A stretch of DNA of 64,000 nucleotides from Phalacrocorax aristotelis (Eukaryota; Chordata; Aves; Suliformes; Phalacrocoracidae): positions 53,308,266-53,372,265 of the forward strand of contig NC_134279.1 of NCBI RefSeq assembly GCF_949628215.1. The letters are read 5' to 3'. The notes beneath the pieces are model-generated. The model was not told where the DNA came from and did no database searches. It saw only the letters and a program-made list of their open reading frames with translations. This document shows, piece by piece, positions 14,401 to 25,027 of this stretch (position 1 is the first letter of the stretch; every line of letters starts with the position of its first letter). The position numbers and the translations under genes are program-made.

Positions 14401-15448
14401 AAAAACATATTAAAAAAACATTATATTGTTTGGGAATAAGCCCAGAGCAGGCTGATACAACTTTGTGGCAAAATGCAAACATTTTATCAAGCTTCTTTTT
14501 GTAAGGTACCTTATTTTCATTAGATTTTTGAAGTAGAAATTAATGAATGATGGTGAGCATTATGTGTTTCCTTAGTCATCTTTTCAAGTGGCTGATTTTT
14601 AAAACATCTGTCTCCTGTTATTTGTATTATTGCATTCTTAACTAGTGGTACATGGAAATAGCAACAGTTAGAATTCCAACCATTCTGCACTGTGAAAAGT
14701 AGTAGTCTTTAGTTTGCAATCATGACGTTATGCATTATGATGTAATGACATGGCCAACACTTACAGAATATAGCTATTTTTAAATACTCGTATAAATCTA
14801 AGGAAACAATGAAAACAACTCTAAATTGATTTGTATTTTATAGAAAGCAACTTTTTGATTTCCTGTTCTCAATTCCTGCTCTCAATACCAGTCACTTTGT
14901 TAAAGGTGTTATTTACTCTTGTACAGTGCATAAACACCAGACGTTTACAAAGTCCTAGCATCTTCTGGAAGCAGTTTCCCTTGCAGACTCTTTTGGTTTT
15001 GGTATCTTTGCATGCACCTTATTTATTTTACTTATTTAATCTTTGAAATTCATCCATATTATGCTTATCATATTTTTTTATATGGCACATTTCAGCTTAT
15101 TGTAGTGTAAGAGTTTAAAATGCTCTCTAAATGTTATTGCTGAGGGCCATACTAGTTTATAAGAAAATTAAGAAAACGCTGAAATAATCTGCTACCAATA
15201 ATAGAAGTACTGCAGTTATTCTCTGAACGTAAGAAAGCTATAAATCTATCTTTCCAAGAGACTCTACCAGATGGGCTGATGGGGAAATGGCACAGGTAGA
15301 GGTTCAGAGCAGCCCTGCCTAAGATGTGCAGAGGAACCCTGATTCCCCATGGAGCAGGAAGCACCATGTTCCTGTGGGCTGCCCACCTTTTGTTGGACTA
15401 TCAGACGCTGGTGTCACAGAATGTGCTTCAGGAAGGGTTAGCACGCTG

Positions 15449-15482
<34 letters not shown>

Positions 15483-18400
15483 CTAATACTGGAAAGAAAG
15501 CCAGAACTTGTTGTACATAAGCACACCCACCTCTCTCCCTGACGAGACAAAGAATTGTAAAGGTGGATGGGTGAAGGAGGAAACATGCCTTATTAAATTT
15601 ATGCTCTCTTCCCAGTTTGGACTGACACCAGATTTTGTCATGAATTTGATTCCTCTTGAGCTCCATCTTGGCTGGTATAATATGATCTAAGAAGCAACAA
15701 GAGCACTTTGTTGGCAAGCCAGACTAAGAGATTGAACAAGATAACTTTTAGAGGGCAGGCATTTGACTCTAAACATACTTATTCATGAATACATGTTTTT
15801 GTATACATACATATGTGCAGGTTTCTGAATATACATGCATATATTAGTTATTTTTTAACATCTCCAAACCTTTGGAAGTTTAGAAAGCAAGTGTTACAAT
15901 GAAGACAGATTGTAGCTTCAGTTTATTTCTAGTACCATCCTTCTGACATGAAATCAGACAGACTACATAGTCATCTTCAAGGTGTCTGGTTGTAAGCAGA
16001 CAATGACATGTTAACATGTTAAAAATCCATAAAATAAATCACAATTCCATATTAGTAATTGCAGTCTTGATTCCTTTTATGTTCTAGATCAATTTCCTTA
16101 ACTTGCAACAGCTGCCATTTCATTTGTTTTTATATTTGTTCACATGTTGAATAGAAACAGTAGAAAAATAATGAATTATAACTATCATAAGACACTCCAA
16201 TGGCAATGTACAAGACTCCATTAACAGATAAATTTTTAGCCTTTTTAAATATAACAAACAAAAGTATTGAATGGATTATAGATCTGACATGGGTATTTCA
16301 AACCAGGTAATGCTAGAATGAGGTGGATAATAAAAATAATCCAGATGTTTTATGTACAGCAAAGAAACTGGGTGTAAAGGTATACCTGATGAACTGAAGT
16401 AAAAATTAAAAGCAAGACTTGAAGATTAAGTGTAGTTTAAACCCTACTTCCTTTGAAAGCTTCCCTGGATTGAAGCTGCTCCTGTGTTTGGCAATGATGG
16501 GAGCCATCTTGTTTTCCACAATTCATACAGCATTAGACTAGAGCATTAAGTGTTGTCTTTCTATCACAGCTCAGGTTATGGTCATTACCCAAGAGAACAC
16601 ATGACCCCAGTTTTTAATTGAGAAATACCATGACTGATAAATAAATTCCATCTACATTTTATGTTCTGGTAAACACAAAGATTTGAACTATTCTGTTTCT
16701 CAGCTGGCCTGTCTCCCCACCTGCAGGACAGACACCTCAGTCATGTATCTGCTATTAACACAAGCAATGAAAATACTGTGATTAAGCTTACGTGTTCTCA
16801 AATCATGAAGGTTTCATTAAAGCAACTGGATAGTTCATGCTTTGTACATGTTATATTTAAATGGAACTTCTATATTCTTCATCATTTCTGCGCCTCTCCT
16901 TGCTGTGTGGATCAGTAGACAGTTGTTTCTCAATGTGTGCAGTACAGACAGGATAAAATATCACCAGCACTCGTCTTTTCTTTGGGAGTTAATCTGAGAA
17001 GGGTGATGGTGATACACCTCTTGGGACAGTCTGGGATCTCATTCCTGGGAGGAAGCCAAGTATTTCTGGTATTTAAGCTTCGCATTGTTGTTTTTCTGCG
17101 AGGTGCAAAGACCAGCTCTACTTTGTAGAGACTCTACTGCCATGAAAACACTCTGGTTGTGCCTGGAAAGTCAAAGGCAAAGGCTGTTCATCATTACTAG
17201 TACCATTCAAAAGCAAACTGAACTGTGCCAAAACTTGACATGTTTTCTGCTATTTCTACATGGCAGTGTGAACTTCTCATTATCGACATGGATAAATATA
17301 CATAAAGCATGCCTTAAGGCATGTATAGTAGTACGGAAGAAACACTTTTAATAAGTACATAAACAACCACTCTGTTTGCATTAACTTACAAGAGTAGTTA
17401 TGATTTAAAATACTTTTTTTTTTTCAGGAAGAGCTTCAAGGACCTGGAGGGATTCAAAGTAGAGGCTACTTTTTCTACAGGGTATGTTTTGTTCGACTTT
17501 TTTTCTTTCCATTTCATGCTAAGTGTTACAAAACTAAAAGTAGAGAAACCAGTGAATTACAGTAAGAATTACTGTGACTGAGGAGACTTTTTCAGTAAGA
17601 GTGTCCCACCGTATAGGACTACCCAAGATCTGCTCCAGACGTTTTCTTTGATTAAAATAAAGGCACAGAAGGAAGTTGTTGTACCCATCTTAATGTCTGT
17701 ATGTTCATAGTCCTATGCTATATCTTAATAAGTAATTGGTTATTATGTATATAATTTTCTGAGAAAGTTCTAGAAAATATGCCATCTCAGACAATCCTAA
17801 AGCATTGTTCAATACGGTACATTTGCATGTGATATAAATGCAATGCCATGCTTACATACTGTACCAAAACAGATACTGGGCCTGACCTTCCCGTTTTCCT
17901 TGTGTTTTGACCAGTAAGATTAGAAACTAGAAACAGAAATTCTCATGAGAATGAAACTACGTTGTTCATCTTTGATGCCTTAGAGCCTTTGTACTTCATT
18001 TTTGCAAAATTGAGCAAGTTAAAGATGGCAAGTTAATTTTAATAATAATTATCTTTATTTTGGTTAATCTTTTTTTCTGTTTAAATAAGAAAGTGGCTAA
18101 TGAAAAGAAGGCAAGTTTTTATAGTTATAGTTCTTATGTATCAGGATTGGATCTTTAGAATTCTTATGGCAGGCCAAAGTTATGGGTAACATTAACATCA
18201 ATGCATTCATGATGCCAGAGTGAAAAGCAAATTCTTATGAAGTTCAGTAAGAGATTTTTTGTCAGCTTTAGTAGACATTGTATCAAGTTCCTTTGTAGTG
18301 TAAAATATTTATGAAATGACCATGGTGAAAATGGAGAAACTCTTTGCCCATGTTAAAGAACAGAGTCTAAAAATAAAATCATTGAGTGACATATATTTCT

Positions 18401-18801
18401 TTGTTAATTACAACAAACACATAATGTAATAGCAACAACAATCTGGGAGCACATCTTAAGAAAATGAAGGCAGAATGAGGGATTATGGTCTCTTAGAGTG
18501 ACTTCTTGTGGCTTTCTCCCTCTTTATAAAATCATACAGGGTGGGCATAATCCATTCTTCAATCTGTATTCAGTAAATTTTGCTGTGTAATTCTTCTCCA
18601 GAGGTGGAGTCATTAAACAATGACTGGTCTCAGGTTTATCTTTAATGATGATCACATTGGCAGAACTGAGAAATTTCCCAATTTCTATACATACAAAGTT
18701 GGGTGGGGCTTTGTTACTGAAACCAGTCAATTTTATAGAGCACTTACTGGATATCTGTCTTTCAGCCACGCAATGGAAGGAGATCAGTGGATTTTCACTA
18801 A
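2059..18801 (+). CDS. NMU: Neuromedin U precursor, nine coding exons
   Basis: The gene encodes the secreted precursor of neuromedin U, an amidated peptide that activates the Gq-coupled receptors NMUR1 and NMUR2 and acts on feeding, stress, smooth muscle and circadian output. Joined exons are 2059-2200, 5505-5563, 9452-9499, 9599-9658, 10191-10220, 10327-10377, 12415-12489, 17428-17481 and 18766-18801, all with GT-AG borders, giving 184 residues (human 174). A hydrophobic signal peptide ends near residue 45 (LLLVLLFLAA then SACKG). Residues 69-113 match the conserved spacer (DQDLQLWKE, IDDACS, ASSVLEELCF, EKDNTKR). A dibasic KR at 112-113 releases the precursor-related peptide beginning FLFHYSK. 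A second KR at 150-151 releases the 25-residue hormone Y152-N176, which ends YFFYRPRN followed by the GRR amidation and cleavage signal. The last residues are SVDFH. The start is the only ATG giving a signal peptide in frame. The odd feature is Tyr in place of the usual Phe five residues from the amidated end. Confidence 0.97.
2201..5504 (+). other. NMU: NMU intron 1
   Basis: Begins in the CpG-rich promoter block, then becomes AT-rich unique sequence. No repeat family or internal exon was recognised. Confidence 0.8.
5505..5563 (+). CDS. NMU: NMU exon 2
   Basis: The acceptor tccag precedes 5505 and the donor gtaagc follows 5563. Completes the split Gly codon and adds 19 residues (APMPSQAVKADQDLQLWKE). 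The QLQLWNE-type ending is characteristic of the NMU propeptide. Confidence 0.93.
5564..9451 (+). other. NMU: NMU intron 2
   Basis: AT-rich unique sequence. No exon, RNA gene or mobile element could be supported. Confidence 0.8.
9452..9499 (+). CDS. NMU: NMU exon 3
   Basis: Sixteen codons, IDDACSAYLSADSQPQ, close to human IDDTCSSFLSIDSQPQ. The acceptor is tttacag and the donor is gtgagt. A 99-base intron separates it from exon 4. Confidence 0.95.
9599..9658 (+). CDS. NMU: NMU exon 4
   Basis: Twenty codons, ASSVLEELCFLVMRFLQKLQ, matching the human ALEELCFMIMGML region. The acceptor is cattag and the donor is gtaatg. Confidence 0.95.
9659..10190 (+). other. NMU: NMU intron 4
   Basis: A 532-base AT-rich intron. 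Open frames running through its start are read-through from exon 4, not separate genes. Confidence 0.8.
10191..10220 (+). CDS. NMU: NMU exon 5, 30-base micro-exon
   Basis: Ten codons, GLDEKDNTKR. It ends in the Lys-Arg convertase site that frees the precursor-related peptide. The acceptor is cctacag and the donor is gtaaga. It is far too short for ORF-based detection but is unambiguous by homology. Confidence 0.94.
10327..10377 (+). CDS. NMU: NMU exon 6: precursor-related peptide
   Basis: Seventeen codons, FLFHYSKTHDSGNSDIM. This is the N-terminal part of the neuromedin U precursor-related peptide (human FLFHYSKTQKLGKSNVV). The acceptor is gaacag and the donor is gtaagt. Confidence 0.95.
10378..12414 (+). 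other. NMU: NMU intron 6
   Basis: Unique intronic sequence. It contains one 95-codon open frame (11783-12070) without protein character, which I treat as chance. Confidence 0.75.
12415..12489 (+). CDS. NMU: NMU exon 7
   Basis: Twenty-five codons running from SSVLHPLLQLVPQLNERR through LKR to YKVD. It carries the end of the precursor-related peptide, the Lys-Arg cleavage site and the first four residues of the mature hormone. The acceptor is tctcag and the donor is gtatgt. Confidence 0.95.
12490..17427 (+). other. NMU: NMU intron 7
   Basis: The longest NMU intron. It contains a 31-base poly-T run (15450-15480). No exon or identified transposon was seen. Confidence 0.8.
15450..15480. repeat. 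Poly-T mononucleotide run (31 bases)
   Basis: An uninterrupted T31 inside NMU intron 7. On the minus strand it could be a retroposon tail, but no recognisable retroposed body lies on either side. Its true length is likely variable and hard to sequence. Confidence 0.9.
17428..17481 (+). CDS. NMU: NMU exon 8: body of the mature hormone
   Basis: Eighteen codons, EELQGPGGIQSRGYFFYR. A long pyrimidine tract precedes the acceptor and gtatgt is the donor. The single Arg before Gly could give the nine-residue form known in chicken. The codon tac at 17476-17478 gives Tyr where the family has Phe. Confidence 0.96.
17482..18765 (+). other. NMU: NMU intron 8
   Basis: AT-rich intron that splits the hormone core between FYR and PRN. 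Nothing else was recognised in it. Confidence 0.8.
18766..18801 (+). CDS. NMU: NMU terminal coding exon
   Basis: Encodes PRN, then GRR (amide donor and dibasic site), then SVDFH and a taa stop at 18799-18801. The acceptor is tttcag. A possible donor (gag, then gtattt) lies just after the stop, so the 3' untranslated region may be spliced to 19377. Confidence 0.94.
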   Translation, partial: PRNGRRSVDFH

Positions 18802-19790
18802 GGAGGTATTTATTTAATGCTTTCAATCACAATCTATATTTATTTATCTTTATACAAATACGGCACAATATTTTTGTTGGAGTAGTCTCAGAAAGCCTTT
18901 AACTGTTTCATCAACTTAGATTTCTGCAGACAAGCTTCTCCCAGATGTGCTAAATTCATGTATCTTCAGGTGAGGTGAATAGAAGCTGTAATTACTCAGT
19001 TCTTAGAACTGAGATTTCAGAGCTGTTTCAGGCAGCAAGAAATGGAAAATATCCGAGACTTTGTAAACTTTAGAAAGTTTACAATGGTGGTAAGCGTATG
19101 TCAGGAAGAACAGATTCAACCACCTGTCAAAATACAGACTGACATCCTGGGGGTAATCCTCCTGTTCTTACTCAGGAAAAAACCTCACACTGAAACAAAG
19201 TATAGCCTTCAGGATTTAATTTCAAATCATTCAATTCTTTGAAGAGATATAAAGAAGTTTCTCCATGCCAATATTATAATGCTCTGTTTTCTAATATATC
19301 TTACTTCTCTATCATATTTTAAATATTTAGTGTTATATCATGCCAACAGCTAAAGCTTTTTCTTATTTTTCAGGATTTTAGATTCCTGACCTAGAACTAA
19401 TGCTGCAGGAATGCTGAGTACATGGACACACTGTTTTCCTTATAAAAATTCTTCATTCCTAATGTACAATTAAAAATCACTAGAATGTAAATGTTTTTAA
19501 GTTAGATTCCATTAAGGATTCAAATGTTTCTTTACTTTGTTGATGATATTAAAAGCATATTAAAATTATGTGTTTCCTAGTGTTATGGTGTTTACAACTG
19601 TCTGTAATGCAACTGTAAAAGTCAGCATGTGCATGCAGCAGACATTGCCTCTAACGCCACTGTTATGTACATTTATATTTTCCCTTATAAATAAAGGCAC
19701 TCAGACAGTAGCTTTAATGAGAATGTTAACCAATGTAACCTATTGCATTTTTTCTAAATAAATTGTGATTTGTGCAGTCTTTAAAATCAC
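18802..19790 (+). other. NMU: Probable NMU 3' untranslated region
   Basis: A good acceptor (attttcag) at 19369-19376 and a possible donor just after the stop suggest a final non-coding exon from about 19377. Two poly(A) signals, AATAAA at 19690-19695 and 19757-19762, would end the transcript near 19715 or 19785. The splice is inferred; the poly(A) motifs are seen. Confidence 0.55.
19690..19762 (+). terminator. NMU: Two poly(A) signals for NMU
   Basis: AATAAA occurs at 19690-19695 and 19757-19762, about 0.9 kb after the stop codon. The second is followed by a T/G-rich stretch (gtgatttgtgcagtcttt). They are the most likely cleavage signals of NMU. Confidence 0.55.
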
Positions 19791-20692
19791 AGCTTATCTA
19801 GGCAGGCCAAGTAAAAGGTGTGGTTTGCTTTTCAATATGATGTTCTCCACCCCTGTAGTTCCTTCACTGTAGCCTGTGGCAGTCTGCAGTGTGAAGTGCT
19901 CTGCCAGTGATCTATAGAGCTATAGTGATGATAAAGGAGTTGGCAGTCCTCAATTAGCTTTAAGGTTAATATGTTTCATTGGCTGAAAAAAAATTGAGAA
20001 TTTCAATTTCCTTAACAAAAGGAAACTGAACAAGTTGCATAGTTTGAAGAACTATCTTGACTTTAATTCAGCTGAAATACAATGGTATCTTTTTTTTTAT
20101 CTATTAAGAACACAGTATGATTCTCATTCAGAAGAAGACTTAACCTCATTATTTACATTCTTCCAGAATTAGGATTCTCTTGAAAACAAAACTGGTTTTC
20201 ATATAGATGTAAAGAAACTCAACTCAAAAGAACAAGTTAGCCTTGCAATCTTCCTAGCTTCTCTCTCTGAGTTTGTTTTCACACCAGGGTTGTGTTAAAA
20301 TATGATGTTGAGGTTGTAATTGTATTGAAGGTAACTAATCATTCAGTATAGAAGCAGATTATTGTTTTAACATAGTATTGGCTAGTCATGGTTTGAACTG
20401 ACCTCAGCATTACTACTGCTTCTGCAAGCTTGGATGAGCAGCTGAACTTCAGAAGGTAGCTGGGAAAATGGATGGCCTCAGAGGTGGAAACCAGCTTTTC
20501 CTCTTCTTACCCACTTGTTTTTACTCTAGTCTGTTGTGTCTCCAGTCAAACTGGTGCAATTATTTGTGAACTGAGGATCCAGTTATATATGACCCCTGCT
20601 CAGAACTAATTTGTGGCCTGCTGCCACAAAACACTTGTTGCATTGTATTGTATTAAATTAGATTATTTGCTTAAGTTTTTCCCACAACTGCC
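19791..20692. other. Intergenic sequence between NMU and PDCL2 remnant
   Basis: AT-rich unique sequence with no supportable feature. Confidence 0.6.
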
Positions 20693-21408
20693 TTACAATG
20701 TCACCTTCCACACTAGGAGGCCTAGCAGGCAGTGGGATGAGCAAGCCATGGCTGAAGGGCAAGGCAGGGAAGCAGGGCTGCCTCCTCCAGTCACACCCAG
20801 CACCAAACCACAGCCTAAATTGGCCCAGACTGAAAGTGCCCCATGTTTGATGTTTTGTTTGTTTGAATTTTGTTTACTTTTGTTAGTTTTCTGTTCAGCC
20901 ACCTCGCTGCCTGCCCACCTCATGCCACCATTCGAACTGGAGAGGGCGGGGTGGCCCTGCCCCTACAGCTGTCACCATCGTGCCACCATTGGTTCAGATT
21001 AGTGGCCTCCATGAGGAGAGGCAGTTCCCTGGGGGAAGCCATGCAGGTGGGTGCAGAGCGTCACCCCAGCCTCGAGCTGTCCTGCTGGGGCAGCAGCTGA
21101 AACCACGGGCAATGAGGAAGTTGGGGCACCAAGGAAATGCGGGATGCTGCAGGAGGGCAGCTGTTGGGGCCAAGAGGAGTGCTGGGTGCTGTGAGAGCCA
21201 TGTCGTGGTGAGGCCAGCGGGGGCAGAGAGAGAAGGACAAGGTGGCAGGGAGGGCGAGGGCAAAGCTCCAGTGGCATGGCCAAGCCTGCCGCAGGGCGTC
21301 GCAGGGCCCCGCAGGGCAGGGAGGGCCAGTGTTGCTGCCCCACGCCTGCGCAGCTTGCCCAGCCCCTGCAGGGGTCCCGAGAAATGGCAGATGGGAGGGC
21401 AGTTCCCA
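20693..21408 (+). repeat. GC-rich block, possibly the 5' part of a CR1 element
   Basis: About 700 bases of abruptly GC- and CpG-rich DNA in an AT-rich setting, joined directly to CR1 endonuclease sequence. It has long overlapping open frames in several phases, as GC-rich DNA often does. I could not match it to a protein. The position suggests the 5' untranslated region or ORF1 of the same CR1, but this is inference. Confidence 0.35.
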
Positions 21409-21716
21409 CTCAGAAGGGTACGACATCATAGGAGTAACTGAAACATGGTGGTACACCTCAAAACAACTGGGGGATCGCAATGGACGGTTACAAACCCTTC
21501 CGTAAAGACAGGCAAGGTAGAAAAGGTGGAGGAGTTGCACTCTACATCAAGGAACACCTTGAATGTGTCAAAGTCAACTATGGTCATTGCGACTGCTCTA
21601 TCGAATGCCTCTGGGTTAAAGTCAAAGGGGTCATCTCCAAGCAGGACTCTGCTCTTCCTAGAAAGATTGGACTAGATGATCCCTGAGGTCCCTTCCAACT
21701 TGTGTGATTCTGTGAT
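21409..21716 (+). mobile_element. CR1 LINE fragment with internal deletion
   Basis: The first part encodes typical CR1 ORF2 endonuclease sequence: DIIGVTETWW, then DGYKPFRKDRQGRKGGGVAL, YIKEHLECVKV, and ECLWVKVKG. From about 21645 it jumps to the CR1 3' end (tagatgatccctgaggtc, then ttccaac and gattctgtga). The rest of ORF2, including the reverse transcriptase, is missing. Orientation is plus. The ORF is in pieces and cannot be active. Confidence 0.88.
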
Positions 21717-22696
21717 TTTACTTACAATACCATGCAGAGTCAGTATGTTTTATGAATTCAGGTTCAGAAAACTCTGGCAGCTTGCATGGAGACTTAGTAA
21801 TTTTAGCTATACTGGATGTTCACATGTATATTCTTGTAAGTATTTTACAAAGTACTCTGTTGAGTTCTGCAGAACTTCATACTGTAACTAATAAAAATGA
21901 GACAGGCAGTGGAATAAAAATGCTAATATGATCAAAACATTTCCTCTGTCTAGCTTCTACCTGTACTTACTGCTTTTGCATTGTTAAAATGACTAAAATA
22001 ATTCTAGTGCTAACACTGTGTATCTAGTGCTGTATTCTCACAGGAAGATAATAATTCACACAATTGTGTGGAAATTGTTAACCTAAATTATCCTGCATTG
22101 TTGCTAGAGTATAATAACTTCACATATATATTTTTTTATTTTTTTATTTTTTTAAAAAAGCCATTTCTATAGTGGTTTTCAGTTAATAAAATTAATAGCT
22201 GCTTTTATTTCAACAAATCTCAGTGAGGCATTTTCCTTTTCTACCTTGCAAGTACTTTTACAGCTGAAGACTGCCACCTACTGTTTTTACATTCCAATTT
22301 TCATTAATTATTTTTAAATTGTCTTGTAAATGTAGTAGAACTGGTAGTTCTTCCTCAAACTAGTCTCATTTTCAGAATCAGAAAAACAATTAGCACCTGC
22401 TTTAATTTTTGCTTGCTTTTCCTCAAATGATAAACCCTTGTGCAACATGTTTTTTACTCAAGCTTCCCAAATCCGATACTGAGGAACATAAAACTAAGAA
22501 AATATACTTTAATGTTACCTAATTGACTAAAGATTATCATAGAAGCCTTTCCAGCTCTGAAATTACATTAGAAGACCTTGAGCTAAAGGGTTACTCAAAG
22601 CACTTTTAAAAGTAATTGAGAGAAAGGCACTAGATATGATTTAAAATACATTTTAAATGTTCAAAATGCTTATTTTTATTATTACTTTTTAATTAG
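21717..22696. other. Region before the PDCL2 remnant
   Basis: AT-rich unique sequence. The first exons of PDCL2 should lie here or in 19800-20690, but no convincing match to the N-terminal part was found. They are deleted or too decayed to see by eye. Confidence 0.5.
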
Positions 22697-22839
22697 GCAG
22701 CAACGCTTGCAAGAATGGAAATGTCTTCAGCAGATGTAAAAGTATGGGGGCTAAGAGAAATTTGTGGAGAGCAGTATATAAAGGAAGTTACAAATGCTCC
22801 AGAGGATATTTGGGTTATAATTAATCTTTATTGGCCAAG
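22697..22839 (+). pseudogene. PDCL2: PDCL2 remnant exon a, stop and frameshift
   Basis: Reads QQRLQEWKCLQQM, then a taa stop at 22737 where human has Gln, then KYGG. One base is missing at 22749-22750, after which LREICGEQYIKEVTNAPEDI and WVIINLYWP follow. The donor gtaatt is intact. The thioredoxin-like domain starts in this exon. Confidence 0.92.
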
Positions 22840-23564
22840 GTAATTACTTTCTTGTTTAAGATGTTGAATACTTCAATACAGGGATTTGAACTGGTAATTA
22901 AGAAGCAATACAATAGACTAATGAAACAGCAGTTGTTTGGGGGCAATGGAATCATAGAGCATGGGACCTCCTTGGTTTGTTAAGTCACTTTGTGACAGTT
23001 AATCATTTCACTTTTGTTCCATTATATGACAGGTTTCTTTTGCTGTGTATGCTTATCACCACGTACTGAACCTCACTGAGATTTCTGAATTTCACTGAGA
23101 AAGTGGTGTCCACTCTCTATGCTAAGAGAAGTTTGTTTGCAGGTTCTTTTCTCAGCAGGAGTGCTCTAACAGGATTTTTTAACCTTTATTTTCCCCTTTG
23201 ACTCGAACAAATCAAAAGCCCAATAGGAAAACTCTCAGTTATGAAAACTGAGGAAAGCTAGCGACTTTGTTAGTTTATCAGTTCCCCAATAAATTCTCTA
23301 ATGGTAGCAAAAGCTGTGACAGGATCCAGCAGAAATGTCAAAGGACTCCCATGATTAGTTTGGCATATGTTAGCAACTCTATTAGATGTTTTTCAAAAGC
23401 ACTGAGAATTAGTATGGAATGTTCAATGCATTTTTTTAGATTCAGACCAGCTTTCTCTTTTCCTTCTTTTTAAGCCTGTTGGGAGGAGGAATCATCTTTG
23501 ATTCTTCCCATTTGTCAGGAATTGAGTATTATTTCCAGGAGCAATAGGAATTGGGCAATCAGAT
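22840..23564 (+). other. PDCL2 remnant intron, unique part
   Basis: AT-rich sequence between the exon a donor and the CR1 nest. Nothing recognised. Confidence 0.6.
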
Positions 23565-24464
23565 CACACATTATGGTCTAGATAGGTGGTCTGTGCAGTG
23601 GGTGGGCAATTGGCTGACAGGCAGCACCCAGAGGCTGGTGGTAAACAGCTCTTCTTCAAACTGGCAACCTGTCACAAGTGGAGTCCCCCAGGGATCGATC
23701 CTGGGCCTAAGGCTGTTTAATATCTTCATAAGTGATCTGGATAATGGGATCAAGTGTAGCCTGATGAAGTTTGCCAATGATACCAAACTGAGTGGGGAAG
23801 CAGACACTCCAGAAGGGAGAGCTGCTCTGCAGGAAGATCTGGATAGGCTGGAAGAGTGGGCCAGCAAGAACCTTATGAAGTTCAACAAGGACAAGTGTAA
23901 GGTCTTGCACCTGGGAAAACATAACCCAGGAGTGCACCTGGCTGGAGAGCAGCTCTGTAGAAAGGGACCTGGAGGTCCTGGTGGACAGAAAGCTCAGCAT
24001 GAGCGAACAGTGTGCTGCTGCGGCCAAGAAGGTCAACAGGATGCTGGGTTGCATCAAAAAGGGCATCATCAGCAGAGATAAAGAAGTCATCATCACACTC
24101 TGCTCAGCGCTTGTCAGGCCACACCTGGAGTACTGTGCACAGTTCTGGTCCCTGCTATGAAAATAAGATGTGGACAGGCCGGAGAGGGACACAAAGATGG
24201 TCAAAGGACAGGGAAGACTGCCACGTGAGGAAAGGCTAGGTAGAGCTGGGTTTGTTCAGCCTTGAGAAAAGGAGGCTTAGGGGAGACCTTATCACCAGGT
24301 TCTGGTATGTAAATATTGGCTACAAAGAAGATGGAGACTCCTTTTTTACAAGGAGTCATATGGGAGCAGCAAGGTGTAACAGGTACAAGCTACTCCTGGT
24401 GAGATTCTGACTGGACACAAGAGGAAAATTTTTCATAATGAGAACAATCAGCCAGCGGAAAAAA
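23565..24464 (+). mobile_element. CR1 LINE, reverse transcriptase C-terminal part (outer copy, left piece)
   Basis: A CR1 ORF2 fragment in plus orientation. It shows the GVPQGSILG motif and the catalytic-region motif as FANDTKLSG, where an active element has FADDTKL, so one catalytic Asp is lost. [22 protein letters not shown] follows, in parts, as expected. Further downstream the frame is broken. The copy is cut near 24464 by an opposite CR1 and resumes at about 25028. Confidence 0.9.
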
Positions 24465-25027
24465 TCATAGAATCGTAGAATCATTAAGGTTGGGAAAGAC
24501 CTCTAGGATCATCAAGTCCAACCATCAACCCAACACCACCGTGCCTCCTAAATCATGCCCTGAAGTGCCACATCTATATATTTTTGAACACCTCCAGGGA
24601 TGGTGACTCCACCACTTCTCTGGGCAGCCTGTTCCAATGCCTGATCACTCTCTCAGTAAAGAAATTTTTCCTAATATCCAATCTAAACCTCCCCTGGTGC
24701 AGCTTGAGGCCATTTCCTCTTGTCGTATCACTAGTAATTGGGAGGAGAGACCAACACCCACCTCACTACAACCTCCTTTCAGGCAGTTGTAGAGAACGAT
24801 AAGGTCTCCTGTCAGTCTCCTCTTCTCCAGGCTAAACAACCCCAGTTCCCTCAACATCTCCTCATAAGACTTGCTCTCTAGGCCCTTCACCAGCTTCATT
24901 TCCCTTCTCTGGACACACTCCAGCAACTCAATGTCTTTCTTGTACTGAGGGGCCCAAAACTGAACACAATATTCAAGGTGCAGCCTCACCAGTGCCAAGC
25001 ACAGGGGCACAATCATTTCCTTACACT
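24465..25027 (-). mobile_element. CR1 LINE inserted in the other CR1 (inner copy)
   Basis: A minus-strand CR1 3' fragment. Its 3' end is at 24465 (tcatagaatcgtagaatcat, the CR1 octamer-like end) and its truncated 5' end is near 25027. The minus strand encodes the tail of ORF2 ([19 protein letters not shown], then [10 protein letters not shown]). It is very similar to the copy at 30364 and belongs to a subfamily ending gatgatcctagaggtc. Confidence 0.9.

Noticed and set aside
15319..15717. 132-codon minus-strand frame around the poly-T run
   Set aside because: It reads through a 31-base homopolymer giving poly-Lys and has no homology; a retroposed gene body could not be identified.
17308..17323. 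Perfect 16-base palindrome catgccttaaggcatg
   Set aside because: It has no loop, is short and isolated in an intron, and no known site has this sequence.
20980..21540. Overlapping 130-160 codon frames in the GC-rich block
   Set aside because: They occur on both strands with low-complexity composition and no recognisable domain.
22546..22600. Possible decayed upstream PDCL2 exon (KPF followed by TLEDLELK-like codons)
   Set aside because: It resembles the KPFEKMTLAQLKEAE region only over short blocks with a stop and an extra four bases between them, and no splice borders fit well.
23551..24081. 176-codon frame as a host gene
   Set aside because: It is the CR1 reverse transcriptase region with a degenerate catalytic motif and later frameshifts, not a host protein.
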